Positions 1-10,292 of a stretch of DNA of 64,000 nt are shown in pieces. The stretch comes from Shinisaurus crocodilurus (lineage: Eukaryota > Chordata > Lepidosauria > Squamata > Shinisauridae): NCBI GenBank assembly GCA_021292165.1, contig CM037877.1, positions 33,864,197 through 33,928,196 of the forward strand, given 5' to 3'. Under the pieces are notes generated by a model, which was given only the letters and a program-made list of their open reading frames with translations, was not told where the DNA came from and did not search any database. The position numbers were made by a program, and so were the translations under genes. Positions within the stretch are counted from its first letter, which is position 1; each line of letters opens with the position of its first letter.

Positions 1-228
1 GGGAGGCACCATAGCAAGATAAACAGTATGGGAAGAAATGTTCCATAGTCTAGATGACCTCCAATGGCTCCCATCCAAATAGGGGCTGTTGCAGCTGCAG
101 GTAAAGGCAACCTGAGCATGTTCTGCAGCTCATCTCTCAATGCAGAAGAATGAGAAGAGGGCAGGAACCCGCATGTATGTAATCCTTCCTCCAAAGAGCA
201 CAGAGTACAAATGCAATGAAAAATAATA
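1..228. other. Unassigned left edge
   Basis: Ordinary mixed-composition DNA with no recognisable repeat, RNA gene or credible coding frame. It ends at the TAATA target duplication of the adjacent LTR. Confidence 0.5.
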
Positions 229-366
229 TGATGGAAATTGTAATATTGCCTGCTTAAATCAATGATGTAATGTAACCATTAGTTAGAGTGGGAGGAAAGG
301 TTTAATTGAACAATCCCCAGGGTGTATGTTTTGTAAACCCTCCTCCCTACTTCCGGCCTCTCTGTG

Positions 367-408
<42 letters not shown>

Positions 409-728
409 CCCCTCCAACATGATGGATGCATGGTCTGAGCTGGCTTCCAGCCAGTGATCTCCAATGAAGCGGCCTCTTAACACCCAAGACTCTAATCTGC
501 CTATATGCATCCTGCATATATGACTAAACGGACTGTAAGTAAAACTAATAAATGTCTCTATTAGTTTTAAACCTTGTATGGACAATCCGTTCCTTTAAAG
601 AGCCTTTTACCAGGGTTTAGCAACCCACGTGGTGATAACCAGTTTCAATAACCAGGCTGCGCATAAGGGAGAAAACTCTGCTTCGTCCTAACCAGTATAG
701 GACCAGCTCCTTTCCATATCCTCCAACA
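229..728 (-). mobile_element. Solo LTR of an endogenous retrovirus-like element (copy A)
   Basis: Read on the minus strand, this 500-bp unit begins TGTTGGAGG and ends TTTCCATCA, giving the TG...CA ends of an LTR. It is flanked by perfect 5-bp duplications TAATA (224-228 and 729-733). No internal viral genes adjoin it, so it is a solo LTR left by recombination between the two LTRs of a provirus. The sense strand carries an E-box-like CACGTG, an AATAAAGA-type or degenerate polyadenylation region near the middle, and a long GA tract. A second copy lies at 36049-36733 in the opposite orientation. The retrovirus or Gypsy class cannot be assigned without internal sequence. Confidence 0.85.
371..406. 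repeat. (TC)n microsatellite inside the solo LTR
   Basis: An uninterrupted TC/CT run of about 36 bp followed by a short C run. The homologous place in the other LTR copy (around 36566-36605) is a shorter, interrupted GA tract, so the run expanded within the LTR. Confidence 0.95.
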
Positions 729-841
729 TAATATACATTTACTAAGTAAATGTGATTGCTAAATGCTCTCTCCATTGAATAATATAAAAACTTAATATAA
801 AGATTGTACATTCCTGGATCATGTAATTCCCACTTTCCCAT

Positions 842-975
842 TAAGAACTGTCTTCTTGGCCTAGATCAGACCAAGGCTCATCTAGCCCAAATGTTGGTCC
901 CAACATGAGTTTTTAGCTAATAGGTAGGACATAATAGTGCAGGCCCCCCCCTGCTGTGCATACCAGGATCTGGTA
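842..975 (+). repeat. CR1-type LINE 3'-end fragment
   Basis: Contains a diverged form of the CR1-related tail phrase (AGATCAGACCAAGGCTCATC, then CTAG). Better copies of the same tail are at 6140-6548 and 61840-62100. Non-coding fragment, followed directly by a SINE. Confidence 0.6.
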
Positions 976-983
976 GGTGAAGA

Positions 984-1256
984 AGAGCTCAGTGGTTGAG
1001 CACATGCTTTGCATGCAGAAGATCCAAGGTTTTACCCCTGGCATTTCCAGGTAGGGCTAGGAAAGACAGACCCCTGTCTGAGACCCCGGAGAGATGCTAC
1101 CGATCAGTGTAGACCAGTGTTCTCCAACCTTGTGTCCCCAGATGTTTTTGGCCTACAACTCCCAGCATGCCCCAGCCAGTATAGCTGGTGTAGACAGTAC
1201 TGAGCTAGACACATCAATGGTCTCACCCAACGTATGGCAGCTTTCCATGTATTCAG
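984..1256 (+). mobile_element. tRNA-derived SINE interrupted by MITE-A
   Basis: The head resembles a tRNA gene: an A-box-like GCTCAGTGGTTGAGCAC, then GCATGCAGAAGATCC and a degraded B box. The body (CCAGGTAGGGCTAGGAAAGA) and tail (GAGCTAGACACATCAATGG, GGCAGCTTTCCATGT) match a SINE type widespread in squamates. It is transcribed by RNA polymerase III when active and needs a partner LINE for reverse transcription. The body is split at 1107-1195 by a MITE-A insertion. It is too diverged to be active. Confidence 0.8.
1115..1187. mobile_element. MITE-A copy 1, right arm deleted
   Basis: Starts with the MITE-A end CAGTGTTCTCCAACCTTG and runs through the left arm to the palindrome centre. The right arm is missing, but perfect 8-bp duplications GTGTAGAC flank the remnant (1107-1114, 1188-1195). 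The deletion probably used the CTG shared by the start of the right arm and its terminus. It lies inside a tRNA-SINE. Confidence 0.9.
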
Positions 1257-1946
1257 AGGCCATACGGAATGTGACAATTCTAAATTTAATTCTGTTTGAG
1301 CTCACATGCCAGGAGAGGATCACGTACACTCTGAAGTCATAAGGAGAAGCGGACATACACTTGGGCTTTGCGGATTGTAAACAGTAAATACTGGAATTGC
1401 TCATATGAGAAAAGAGATGAGAGAGCAGATGGATAGCAGCAATATTTGTTTCTCAGAGGCCTGAAAACTTAAGAGTTTATTGAGGTGATAACTTCGTTGC
1501 AGGAGAACATTCGGAAGCAGCAAATATCTCCCTTGAAGCTAATGAAGCAGCGCACTGAAAGTAGAGTTCCATGCTGCAAGCCCTGTTTTTTGCACCTAAT
1601 TCTTTTTTATGTTTTACATTGGCCTATATGCTTCAATAGAAAGTTGAAATCTATACTTTACCATATAATGAAATATCTTCCTTGGGATGGAGGTTTTGGG
1701 GGAAGAAGTGGCAGGGGCAGCATAAACACACCCGGAGCCATTTAATGTTGAATGTGGTCTAGCTGAATGATAATGGGTAGAAAAGAGAACAGACTGAGGG
1801 GAGTTCTTGTAGCTGGAGGGCAAAGTGGTAAGCCTTACATCTCAAGTTCGGAGGAGTTGGCATACAGAACTGGTTAGTTACAGTCTTCCGAGGAGCTAAT
1901 AAACCCTTTTTCCTAAGGAAAAATTGAGTGGTGTTTGTTGACGAAG
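1257..1946. other. Unassigned, unique-looking DNA
   Basis: AT-rich mixed sequence with no recognisable repeat. The open frames here are short and show no family motif, so I call none of them a gene. Confidence 0.5.
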
Positions 1947-2229
1947 CAGGGCTGGCCCAAGACATTTTGTTGTTTGAAATGAAGAACAAGATGGCATCCC
2001 CTCCCGTTCCATGTGCAAAAGCTGACTGGACTGGCCGATGAATCTTGTCTTCAACGTTGATGATGGGACAGCATCCTCCATTACACCGGAAGGCAGAAAA
2101 CCAACTTAGGCGGTGCAGAGCAGGCCGCATATAGCACACAGGTCTCTCTTCCAACATCTTGCCGCCACCCACCAGCATCTGCCACCTGAGGGGACTGCTT
2201 CACTCTGCCTAATAGTAGGGCCAGCCCTG
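1947..2229. mobile_element. Non-autonomous hAT-like element, CAGGGC(T/C)GGCC ends
   Basis: Begins CAGGGCTGGCCCAAGACA and ends GGGCCAGCCCTG, near-perfect terminal inverted repeats. The inner phrases CAAGATGGCA and CTTCACTCTGCCTAAT recur in the larger copy at 60420-60938. Flanking 8-mers TGACGAAG and CTAGGAAG match at only five positions, so the target duplication is eroded. It encodes no transposase. Confidence 0.7.
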
Positions 2230-3049
2230 CTAGGAAGAGACTTGTGCATTTCATTTCACTCAGAACAGGAGAAGGGAGAAAAGATCTTGGAAATGTCCTT
2301 GAGTTTCTTCACTGTCAGAGTGTCATTCTCAAGCTGTGTGGAGTGAGGTGGAAGGCTGACATGGCTGGATTTGAGATCATGCCACTTCAGACTGCATGGT
2401 GAGGTATTGCCTTTCCCCCCCTTTTTTAGTGCTTTACTGAATTAAAAAACAACTCACTGCATGTGCAGGAAAGAAACCCTTAGTATATTAGGGAGAAAAG
2501 TTTAGCAGAGTCCTCTCTCCTTTTTACACTGTGGTGGTAGGGAGAGCATTAAAAATATGTTTCCTCTCCTGTAACCTGAAGTGATACAGTCCTCCTGTAT
2601 GGAATGTGACCACCACAGTCTGTCACCACAGAGCCAAGCTACATGTAACCCCGTGAGAGGAGCCAGCTCTGCTGCTGAGAAGGCTGCCCTGCCAAAAGGC
2701 AGATAAAGCTAGAAAGTCAAACACACAGGGAAGAAGGAACCTCTGGCTAGTCCGTTGTTTGTTTTCTGTGCTCCTCTGCCTCGCCCTCCCAACTTTTAGG
2801 GGAAATCAGTTCATGTCACTTCTGCATGTGTTCCCTCCTAAGTCTATTCTGTCCCATTTCCACCTTCATCTGCATTTTGTTCATTCAAATTTCTGCATGA
2901 AAATTTGCAATTAAATACATTTTTATGCCTCTTTCCTAGAGTGACCATTATGTATGTTTAAACATAAATATTGTAAACTTATTTTCTGTCAGAATACACG
3001 CTTCTTAGCTCATTTTCTCTCAATCAAAGACGCACTAGCCTTCTAAATT
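2230..3049. other. Unassigned DNA
   Basis: No recognisable gene or repeat. Composition is ordinary, with a few short homopolymer runs. Confidence 0.5.
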
Positions 3050-3293
3050 AGCCTCCCCAAACCTGGCACTCTCCAGATGTGTTGGGACCACAACTCCCAT
3101 AGTTACCAGCCAGCATGGCCATTGGCATCTCCAGGTAGGGCTGGAGAAATTCCTGCCTGGAAGCCTGGAGAGAGCCGTTGCTGCCAGTCAGTGTCGACAG
3201 TACTGGGCTAGATGGACCAAGGGTCTGACTCAGTATAAGGCAGCTTCCTCTGTGCCTAAGAACATCTGGAAGGCCACATGCTCTCCACCCCTG
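3050..3293. mobile_element. Diverged MITE-A relative split by a SINE
   Basis: The left part reads like a MITE-A arm (CTCCAGATGTGTTGGGACCA, then CAACTCCCATAGTTACCAGC). The right part, AACATCTGGAAGGCC to CACCCCTG, is a complementary end. A tRNA-SINE body (3117-3262) separates them. No clear target duplication. Confidence 0.65.
3117..3262 (+). mobile_element. tRNA-derived SINE, body and tail only
   Basis: Carries GGCATCTCCAGGTAGGGCTG, TGCCAGTCAGTGTCGACAGT, GCTAGATGGACCAAGGGTCT and CAGTATAAGGCAGCTTCCTC, the same SINE type as 984-1256. The tRNA-like head is missing, as in 5'-truncated insertions. Confidence 0.8.
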
Positions 3294-3414
3294 CACTAGG
3301 CTTATTAGCCTATCATAGTGCTGTGCCCATTTTGGTGTGCTCTGGTGTGTGATTATAACTAACTATTACATGCAAACATATGTAGCAAAATACCAATGGG
3401 CATTACTGTAACAG

Positions 3415-3459
3415 AGGGGTGGGCAACTTGTGGTCCTCCAGATGTTTTGGCCTACAGGT
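3415..3459. repeat. Partial hAT MITE arm
   Basis: GGGGTGGGCAACTTGTGGTC followed by CTCCAGATGTTTTGGCCTAC is the left arm of a MITE-A relative, cut off before the core. Confidence 0.55.
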
Positions 3460-3964
3460 AACAGGTAACCCGCTTCAGAAAGGGGCAACTTCCAGAGGAA
3501 AAGTGATGACAAGGTGCTTCACCCATTCCCATTCACTGCTATTCCATTGTTATTCCCTTCCCCAAACGTGAAAATATGCACTCCTTCAGTTCCAGAACAA
3601 TGCTGGAAAAGAGTCTTGAGATATCCATTCATTTTAATTTCATTTCATAATGCATAGCAAAGGGACCAAGACTGTTCAGTTTATAGTTTGTGAATATGAG
3701 AGACACAGTTACCACCATGTGTATAAAGCAACTTCAGTGAAATCTATAGCTTAGGGAAGGGGATTTTTTTTCTCATTACCACACAATATGGGTAGTGTAA
3801 AAGCCAAATATGAAAAAAGGTTGGAACAGTTTTTAATAGTACAACTGGGACTGGGAAATGACTGCCATAGGCTTCACATAATTACTGTTACTATGAATGA
3901 ATAAAAGCACCACATTTTGAGTGTGAGTCGTTCATGTCCTGATATGCTGGGAACCATTTGTTTA
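3460..3964. other. Unassigned DNA
   Basis: No recognisable gene or repeat seen on either strand. Confidence 0.45.
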
Positions 3965-4555
3965 GTATCCTGGTATGACATTGAAGGTCAAGATGGCTAA
4001 TATCAGTGGTAGAACATGGAACTTTAAATATCATAAATGGCTCCCACAGCTTAGAAGGGCCCATGATAAAGCTAAATATCTTGATAATCTGATCCTTCCA
4101 GCACAAGGCAAACATTTACTGAGTGTCTATGTGATGCTTCAGCTGTGGTGGAAGGACACTGTAGCACAGTGCCCTGAGACTGGTGGGTGTGTCCAAAGTG
4201 CCCACCTCACCTTGAGGATTTGATGCATTACCTCTTGAAATGTCCCCTGTTCAGTTGCATTAAAGTTAAACTTATAGCTGATATCCTAGGATCACATGAG
4301 TTTGCTTCTGGTATAGAAACAGTCTATTATTTGCTGTCAGACCTGGATGTGGCAACTACCTACAGAGTATCCATGTTTGCATACCATAATCAGCCAAGAA
4401 AATCAGAACAAACTTTGTTGGTATGTTGGCGGATGTGTTTCTCTTATTTTTTTATTTCCCAGCTATTTGTCTTTTTTGATGTGGTACTCCTTTTTTCATG
4501 ACCTTTGGCTTGTATAATAAAATGTGTATTCAATATCAGTGGTAAAAAAATAAAT
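3965..4555 (+). pseudogene. 3' end of a non-LTR retrotransposon (C-terminal zinc knuckle)
   Basis: Two overlapping plus frames (3975-4223 and 4187-4501) give a broken LINE C-terminus. The second carries CPKCPPHLEDLMHYLLKC, a C-x2-C-x8-H-x4-C knuckle typical of the end of non-LTR reverse transcriptase proteins. A related knuckle and spacing occur in the minus-strand LINE at 8400-10500, so both probably belong to one clade. A frameshift near 4190-4220 joins the two parts. An AATAAAATG signal and an A-rich tail near 4517-4555 mark the 3' end. 5'-truncated and dead. Confidence 0.7.
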
Positions 4556-5074
4556 TGTATAACCCTTTCAGCTCTTTGAATATCCAAACCAACATGGTGC
4601 CTGCAACCAAAATATGTTCCCATACAAGTCCCTACAGGGTTGAGTGAACTGATTTTCATGGGAAATCAGCTATTGTGGCCATGATTAAGCATGCCAGGGA
4701 TGTTCTAAAGCAAGCCACAGCATTTCTACCCTGTACCAACCTCTGTTTGCCTGAACAAAGTTTGTATCATGGAAGTAGCCAGACACTCATGACTTGCTTG
4801 GGCATGTGCTTATGCTGGATGAATTGTACAGAGATGGCCCTGTGAGAATTGCTCTCTTTGAAGGATCTTTGGAGAGCAGCTCTCACAGAATCAGCAGTTG
4901 TGTCCTCAAAAGTTGAAGACTTATTCCTAAGAATTAGGCATTTCCAGTCACTCTTCACAAACTCCAGCAGAATGCTTTCCTGTTTTCTCAGGGTTCCCAT
5001 GGCAAATCCTCCATGAAAGCCTGACGGAATGCCATGCAGCAGAAGAGTCTTGCAATGTTGCATTATGAGACGGA
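4556..5074. other. Unassigned DNA next to a CR1 fragment
   Basis: A minus-strand open frame (4767-5063) has no motif I recognise. It could be poorly preserved sequence of the adjacent LINE, but I cannot support that. Confidence 0.35.
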
Positions 5075-5283
5075 ATAATCTTTATTTCTGATCCCTTCCC
5101 TCATTATCCCTAGCTAGCATGGGGTTTGTCTTTTGCACAGCTGCCACACACTGAGTTGATGTTTTCATTGAGTTTGTTGTCACAACCCCAAAATCTCTTT
5201 CCCGGTTAGTAGTTACTGTCAGTTCTGACCCATTTGTGTATATGCGGTTAGGATTTTTTGCCCCAATGTGCATCAGTCTACAC
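5075..5283 (-). pseudogene. CR1-type LINE reverse transcriptase fragment (C-terminal side)
   Basis: The minus frame reads LMHIGAKNP, ELTVTTNRERDFGVV and QCVAAVQKTNPML. This is the segment downstream of the YADD box in CR1 proteins (usual form: xLHIGxxNP, ExDLGVxxxxxLKxSxQC). A short, dead, 5'- and 3'-truncated piece abutting the left end of a hAT element. Confidence 0.7.
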
Positions 5284-6110
5284 CAGGGGTGCAGAACCTC
5301 AAGTGTTCCCCAGATGGCCACATCCTCTTTCCTTGTTCCCACCCCCTTTCCCTGACCACCAATCCTTTGGTGGTTTCCCCCAGCTTCTTTTTAAAAAATA
5401 AATTGTATTTAGTTATTATAAACTACCGTACATACAAAACTATAAAACACAAACATACAACTAAAATAAATCATAAGGTGCACCCCCCCACCCGCCTAGG
5501 GACCAGCTAATATACATCCATCCCCTTAATCAATTAAATTCCACATTCCAAAAATATAACATACCCTGACAAGGAATACTCCCCTTCCCCTTTATTAATA
5601 CATACCGGTAGTCTAATAATTGATTCCATTATATAGCCATAAAATCATTCTTCTTTAACTGTCCCTTTTTGCATTTGATACTACAAGTTAGTTTATCATT
5701 TAGGGCAGTGTTCCAACCTTGGTTCCCGCCCGCCCCAGATGTTTTTGGCCTACAACTCCCAGCATGCCCCAGCCAGGCTGGGGCATGCTGGGAGTTGTAG
5801 GCCAAAAACATCTGGGGAACCAAGGTTGGAGAACACTGATTTAGGGCTATATCCCGAACTTCCTTATACCAATCAGTTATTAGAAAAATGGTTTCCCCCC
5901 CCCGCCCAGCTTTTGTGCAGGTTTCCCCCATTCTAAAACGTTCAAATGCCTCCCCTAAGGCTTGAGAGCTTTAAGCTAAAACATGCTGGTATTTCTGGTA
6001 TTTTAGCCCTGCCCCCTTTGCCTTTGCCCCACCTACCACTGGAAGTGGCCCACAAGAGCTTCTCCAAAATGGAATTTGGCCCTTGGCCTGAAAGAGGTTC
6101 AACACCCCTC
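5284..6110. mobile_element. hAT-like element H2 (copy 1), with insertions
   Basis: Begins CAGGGGTGCAGAACCTC and ends GAGGTTCAACACCCCTC. Flanking 8-mers GTCTACAC (5276-5283) and TTTTACAC (6111-6118) match at six positions and both have a central TA. Its right half (5885-6105) matches other H2 copies at 18018-18366 and 58061-58911 (CTTCTCCAAAATGGAATTTG). The middle, about 5391-5880, is extra AT-rich DNA that contains MITE-A copy 2. No transposase frame. Confidence 0.75.
5706..5838. mobile_element. MITE-A copy 2, full length
   Basis: 133-bp palindrome, CAGTGTTCCAACC...GGTTGGAGAACACTG, flanked by perfect 8-bp duplications ATTTAGGG (5698-5705, 5839-5846). Both arms carry CCTACAACTCCCAGCATGCC, a near match to the ZNF143/THAP11 motif. 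The left arm has small changes (CCCGCCCGCCCC) not mirrored on the right. It lies inside the filler of hAT element H2. Confidence 0.95.
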
Positions 6111-6139
6111 TTTTACACCTACTTACGCTGAACCGCATT

Positions 6140-6548
6140 TGCCGTTTTGATGCCCATTCACCCACTTCGTTTCTTTTGGAGTTCACTAACAGTCCACCTA
6201 GGAATTCCTCATCCTGATACTGGAGAGAATATACAGCTATCAAGACTAGTAGCCACTGGTAGCCGTCTCCTCCATGAATTTGTCCAATCCCCCTTTAAAG
6301 CCCTCCAAATTGGTGGCCATCACTACATCTTATGGAAGTGAATTCCATAGTTTAGCTTTGTGCTGTGTGAAGAAGTACTTCCTTTTGTCTCTTCTGAATC
6401 TCCCACCAATCAGCTTCATGGGATGACCCCAGGTTCTAGTATTATGAGAGAGGGAGAAAAATGTCTCCCTATCCACTTTCTCCACACCATGTATCATACT
6501 ATACACCTCTACCACACCATGGATCATTTTATACACCTCCAATCCTTT
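6140..6548 (+). repeat. CR1-type LINE 3' untranslated region
   Basis: Contains the well-known tail phrases GACTAGTAGCCACTGGTAGC, CTCCATGAATTTGTCCAATC, GTGGCCATCACTACATCTTA, CCACCAATCAGCTTCATGGG and TATGAGAGAGGGAGAAAAAT. Near the end a short segment with CACACCATG and ATACACCTC is repeated, perhaps a local duplication. Non-coding. Confidence 0.8.
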
Positions 6549-7326
6549 CTGGGTTTTTTTTTTTAAAGCTAATAATTAAACATATTTTAATGGCTTTTAT
6601 TCTGTGTTTATTCATTCTTTTAAACTGTGTTATGTATGTTCTATGTAGAATAACTGTTAACAAATTTATAAATCACCAAAAAAAAACACCTTTCCAATGT
6701 TAAAACTTTCTTGACTATATGATTTGAAGTTTAGGTGCCTATTGCATTATATCCTGTGAAGAGAAGAAAAGGTCTGATTTAATAATTACCTGTTGGAACT
6801 TTCTCTCTTTTTAAATGACAGTGATATGAACTTCATCATAGCCAATCCAGTGGACTAATTGCTTGCCTTTTCTCCTTGAAAAGAAAATCTATTCAATTGT
6901 ACATTTAATTGTATAGCAGCCAGTCAAACCTCTCAGTGGTGCTTCTGTTTTTTAGTTTACATGTATCATATTTCACTGTCAGAACAATAGATCCTGCCTA
7001 ATGTAGCACATTCTTAAAACTATCCCTTTGCATTAGTGGACTTAAATGAAAAAAAGAAAGAAATAAACTTGCTTGCAGAAGAACCCAAATGAATGTGATG
7101 AAATGCCTGGATTATACAATATGGAAATACTAGTCTCTGCTTGTTTGCATGCACTTCGGGAGCAGAGAAGTTAGCAGTAACGTCCAAGTACAAAATGATT
7201 GCTAGAGGTATGTTGTGAACATGTCAAGTTAGGGAACATGTTTTCTTTTTTTAAAAAAAAATGAGACCCATTGTTGATTTTCTTTCTTTTCAGTGGTAGC
7301 CATCAAAAAGTTATACAAACATTTTG

Positions 7327-7329
<3 letters not shown>
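6549..7329. other. Unassigned AT-rich DNA
   Basis: No recognisable gene or repeat. Composition is AT-rich with short A and T runs. Confidence 0.45.

Positions 7330-7358
<29 letters not shown>
7330..7358. repeat. (AT)n microsatellite
   Basis: An uninterrupted alternating AT run of about 29 bp. Confidence 0.95.
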
Positions 7359-7360
<2 letters not shown>

Positions 7361-8123
7361 TACACTTGGCAGGATTCCTTTGTTGATGGAAGAGTGAAAT
7401 ATGTTGTCTATCCTTGCAGTTGATTTCACAGCTTGTCCTAAAAAGATATCAGATATTTGCCTCCAGCTATACAAGGACAGTACTAGCAATCAAATATGAG
7501 TCCCTCTGGCTTTCGTACACTTTTCCTCTGACTATTTGACTATATTTCTTAAGAATATTTGGACCCTGGAGTGATATGGGCCACACACTCTCCAGATGAT
7601 CATCCAGTCATAATTTCCATATCTGACTGGCTGCCATTCCTCTCCTGCAGTGGAATATATATTGATTTCTGTTTGATTCGTAATTCTGCCTGAGCATAAA
7701 TTCACTCCCTTGCTGATAGGCACTAACCCGCCCCAAGCCTTCATCTGAACAGGTTGACATGCTGTGGGGAGGCACTTAGATGCAATCCCACCCCCACTGC
7801 TGATGGAGCTGACCATCCTTTCAGAGTTGCAGCTGTGGAGCAGGAGTGGAACAATTCAGAGTGTTTCCTTGTCCCACACAAAACTCTGTGGAAAGTAATT
7901 TTAGATGGATGTGTGTGAGCCGGAAGTCACAGAAGCAAAACCGTATTGTTTTTAGATGATTTTTGGCTGTGGATTCTTTCTTCGCTCCAGCATGCACATG
8001 TAACTGATACGTTTTAGAAAATGGTCAATGGTGCTGATATGCATCTCTGGAAACGTAAAATGCGATGCCACTCCTGGACTAGCAGTCAGCCATAGGGGCC
8101 AAACCTCTTGGGTTGTGCTAAGG
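7359..8123. other. Unassigned DNA
   Basis: Unique-looking sequence. The longest minus frame (7532-7816) has no recognisable motif. Confidence 0.45.
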
Positions 8124-8202
8124 CAGCCTTCCCCAACCCGGTGCCCGCCAGATGTGTTAGACTACAAGTGCCATAATCCCCAGCCAGCATGGCGAAAGGC
8201 TG
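8124..8202. mobile_element. MITE-A relative, one arm
   Basis: CAGCCTTCCCCAACCCGGTG, then CCAGATGTGTTAGACTACAA and CCCCAGCCAGCATGGC, ending GAAAGGCTG. Flanking 8-mers TGCTAAGG and CGCTACAG match at five positions and both have a central TA. It belongs to the variant seen full length at 32062-32164. Confidence 0.65.
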
Positions 8203-8239
8203 CGCTACAGTAACCTGCTGTTTTTAGTATTTTATGAAA

Positions 8240-8399
8240 CATTATAGAGGGATGGGCAAATCTGTGAGTTTCATTTTCTCCTGCATTTGGTTGTTTGTTT
8301 GTTTTTTTTAAACTCTCAAGTTCTTTCTCTCCTGAATATGAAGAACTTTGAACATTTTGGTAAATTCTGATCAAAAACAAACTGAAATGGAATTCTCAC
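8240..8399 (-). repeat. Dispersed repeat family J, 3' fragment
   Basis: Read on the minus strand it carries GTGAGAATTCCATTTCAG, TTTTTGATCAGAATTTACCA and AAATGCAGGAGAAAATGAAA. The same order occurs at 57195-57650 and, more diverged, 62960-63420. No coding capacity, and I do not recognise the family name. Confidence 0.65.
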
Positions 8400-8700
8400 C
8401 CATCTGCCAAATGCAATAGGCACAGGCTATTCCCAGCATGGAGAGGACCACAATGTACCTGCCTGCCAAATAGCTGTGAATAGCGGACACGTCCTCCGGG
8501 TGTCCTCCCAAAAAGTTTTGAAAAGGGAGGATGAATTTAGTCCGTGGTGATCTATAAAGCCGGCAGTATAGGACATAGTGAACCGCATCCTCAACTTGGC
8601 CCGCTCCACACACACACAAGCGCCCACCCACCGGACGGCTACAGAATCTCCCCTTCAGAAATTCCGTAGGCATCAATTGGAGTCTTAATTGCGTAAAAGC

Positions 8701-9648
8701 TCACCTGACAGGAAAGAAGGTTAGTTCTTTAAGATATAGAGCCATCTTGTGATCCAGCTTAAGCTTAGGATACCAAGTGGCCAGATTACATTTCTTGACA
8801 TGTTCTAAATCATCCCTAGCATCATTGCCAAATATTAAATCACGGATTTGGCAATTAGATAAATCATATAAAGTTATGGCCAAAAGAGGTGAGTAACTGG
8901 ACATCAGACCTCTGCCAATACGTACCCATCCCTCCCTATCCTGTAAATCCAAAAAGCACATTTTTGCCAGGTGTTGATCAGGCAACTGCGAGAGCTTTTT
9001 CACATAAAGAATGACAGATTTATGTATACGGGCTCTCAGAGAGGGGAGGCCTATTTCTGTTCTTAATAGTGCTCCAGGAATATTATGTGCCACTGCCAGG
9101 AGGGTATGCAGGAAATTATTCTGTATGGGTTCTAATTCGTTTTTATAGTAAACGCCCCATATTGCTGCACCGTACAGGAGATGCGTTATTATCTTAGCAG
9201 CATAGACTTTTACCGTGGGTTCAACTAAACGATGTCCCTCTGTGTAATACAACTTTTTAATAGGGCCTAGAAGGCGAGTGGCAGAACATGTAATTGCTTT
9301 AATGTGGGCATGCCACAAGGTGTTCTCTGAAAAATGAAGGCCCAAATATTTAAAGGTGTGAGTTTGTTCAATATCTTGCCCATCTAAGGTCCATCTATGG
9401 CGAGTATGTCTCTTAGCAAATAGAACAACCTTGATTTTATTATGATTGACAACTAGGTCCTCCTGCTTACAATACACTCCAAGTTGGATAAGTAGTAGTC
9501 TCCTCATACCAACTTGGGTTAGCGAGATGAGAGCCATGTCATCAGCATAAAGCAGGGCCGGGACCTTCCACTTTCCAATTGCAGGAGGGAAAAAGGTAGG
9601 GGCATAAAGTTTTTGAGTTATGTCATTGATATATAATAGCGGAGCCAA
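8701..9648 (-). pseudogene. LINE reverse transcriptase, YADD box to C-terminal region
   Basis: A 315-residue open frame beginning just after GVKQGCI, which lies upstream in the same frame (9649-9669). APLLYINDI opens it and LLYADDMALIS puts the catalytic YADD at 9538-9549. KYLGLHFS and HIKAITCSATR follow in the thumb region. It ends at an in-frame TGA (8701-8703), which could be a CpG-decayed CGA. Reading on in frame gives FTQLRLQLMPTEFLKGRF and then the knuckle CVCGAGQVEDAVHYVLYC (C-x-C-x9-H-x4-C) at about 8560-8615. Without the stop and the upstream frameshift, the protein would be near complete from the catalytic domain onward. Confidence 0.88.
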
Positions 9649-10292
9649 AATACAACCTTGCTTGACTCCCTTTGATGTAAAATTGAATCAGAAAGGGAGC
9701 CCGCTGTACCATAACGGATTTTAAAGTCTGTATTAGAATATAGACGCTGTATGAGGGATAGAAGATGCTTCTCAATTGAGTAAGCCTGTAACTTATTCCA
9801 TAACCTCTGTTGGTCTATGGAAAAGGCAGAGGAGAGGTCTACAAAGGCGACATACAACTTCTTTGGTGGGTTGTTTACATACTTTTGTATTAAATAATTC
9901 AAAACAAAGCACTGATCGATTGTGCTGTGGCCCTTACGGAAGCCAGCCTGCAATGGGGAGAGGATATGAGACTCCTCTACCCATTGCTCTAATTTCTCCA
10001 ATAAGTGCCTTGCATACAATTTGGCAGGCACATCGAGCAGACTTATTGGGCGATAGTTATTAGGGTCCTGCGGATTGCCCTTTTTATATATTGGGACCAC
10101 CGTACTGGATGTCCAACCACTTGGGAGAACACCAGTTGAGTCAATCGATGTAAAAAGCACTGCCAAGATTGGGCACCACCAAGATGGATCTAAACGGAAA
10201 ATTTTAGGTGGTAACATGTCCCCACCTGGAGCCTTCCACATGTCAGTTGTCCAATAAGGCTCTTGATTTCCCCTTCTGTAACTGAGGGCCAA
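9618..10292 (-). pseudogene. LINE reverse transcriptase, N-terminal half of catalytic domain
   Basis: A 224-residue open frame. KAPGGD lies near residues 20-25, YRPISLL at 80-86, QAGFRKGHS at 115-123 and AFVDLSSAF at 149-157. The last is motif A, with its catalytic aspartate at about residue 152. The enzyme would copy its own RNA at a nicked target. Near 10245 the frame breaks: upstream codons in another frame read WPSVTEGEIKSLIGQL, the usual lead-in to KAPG. At its other end, near 9670-9690, a frameshift separates it from GVKQGCILAP (motif B). The start methionine is therefore not real. Confidence 0.85.

Noticed and set aside
5706..5838. A CRISPR-like or bacterial palindromic repeat
   Set aside because: Copies are dispersed, not arrayed, with host duplications on each side, and the window is vertebrate.
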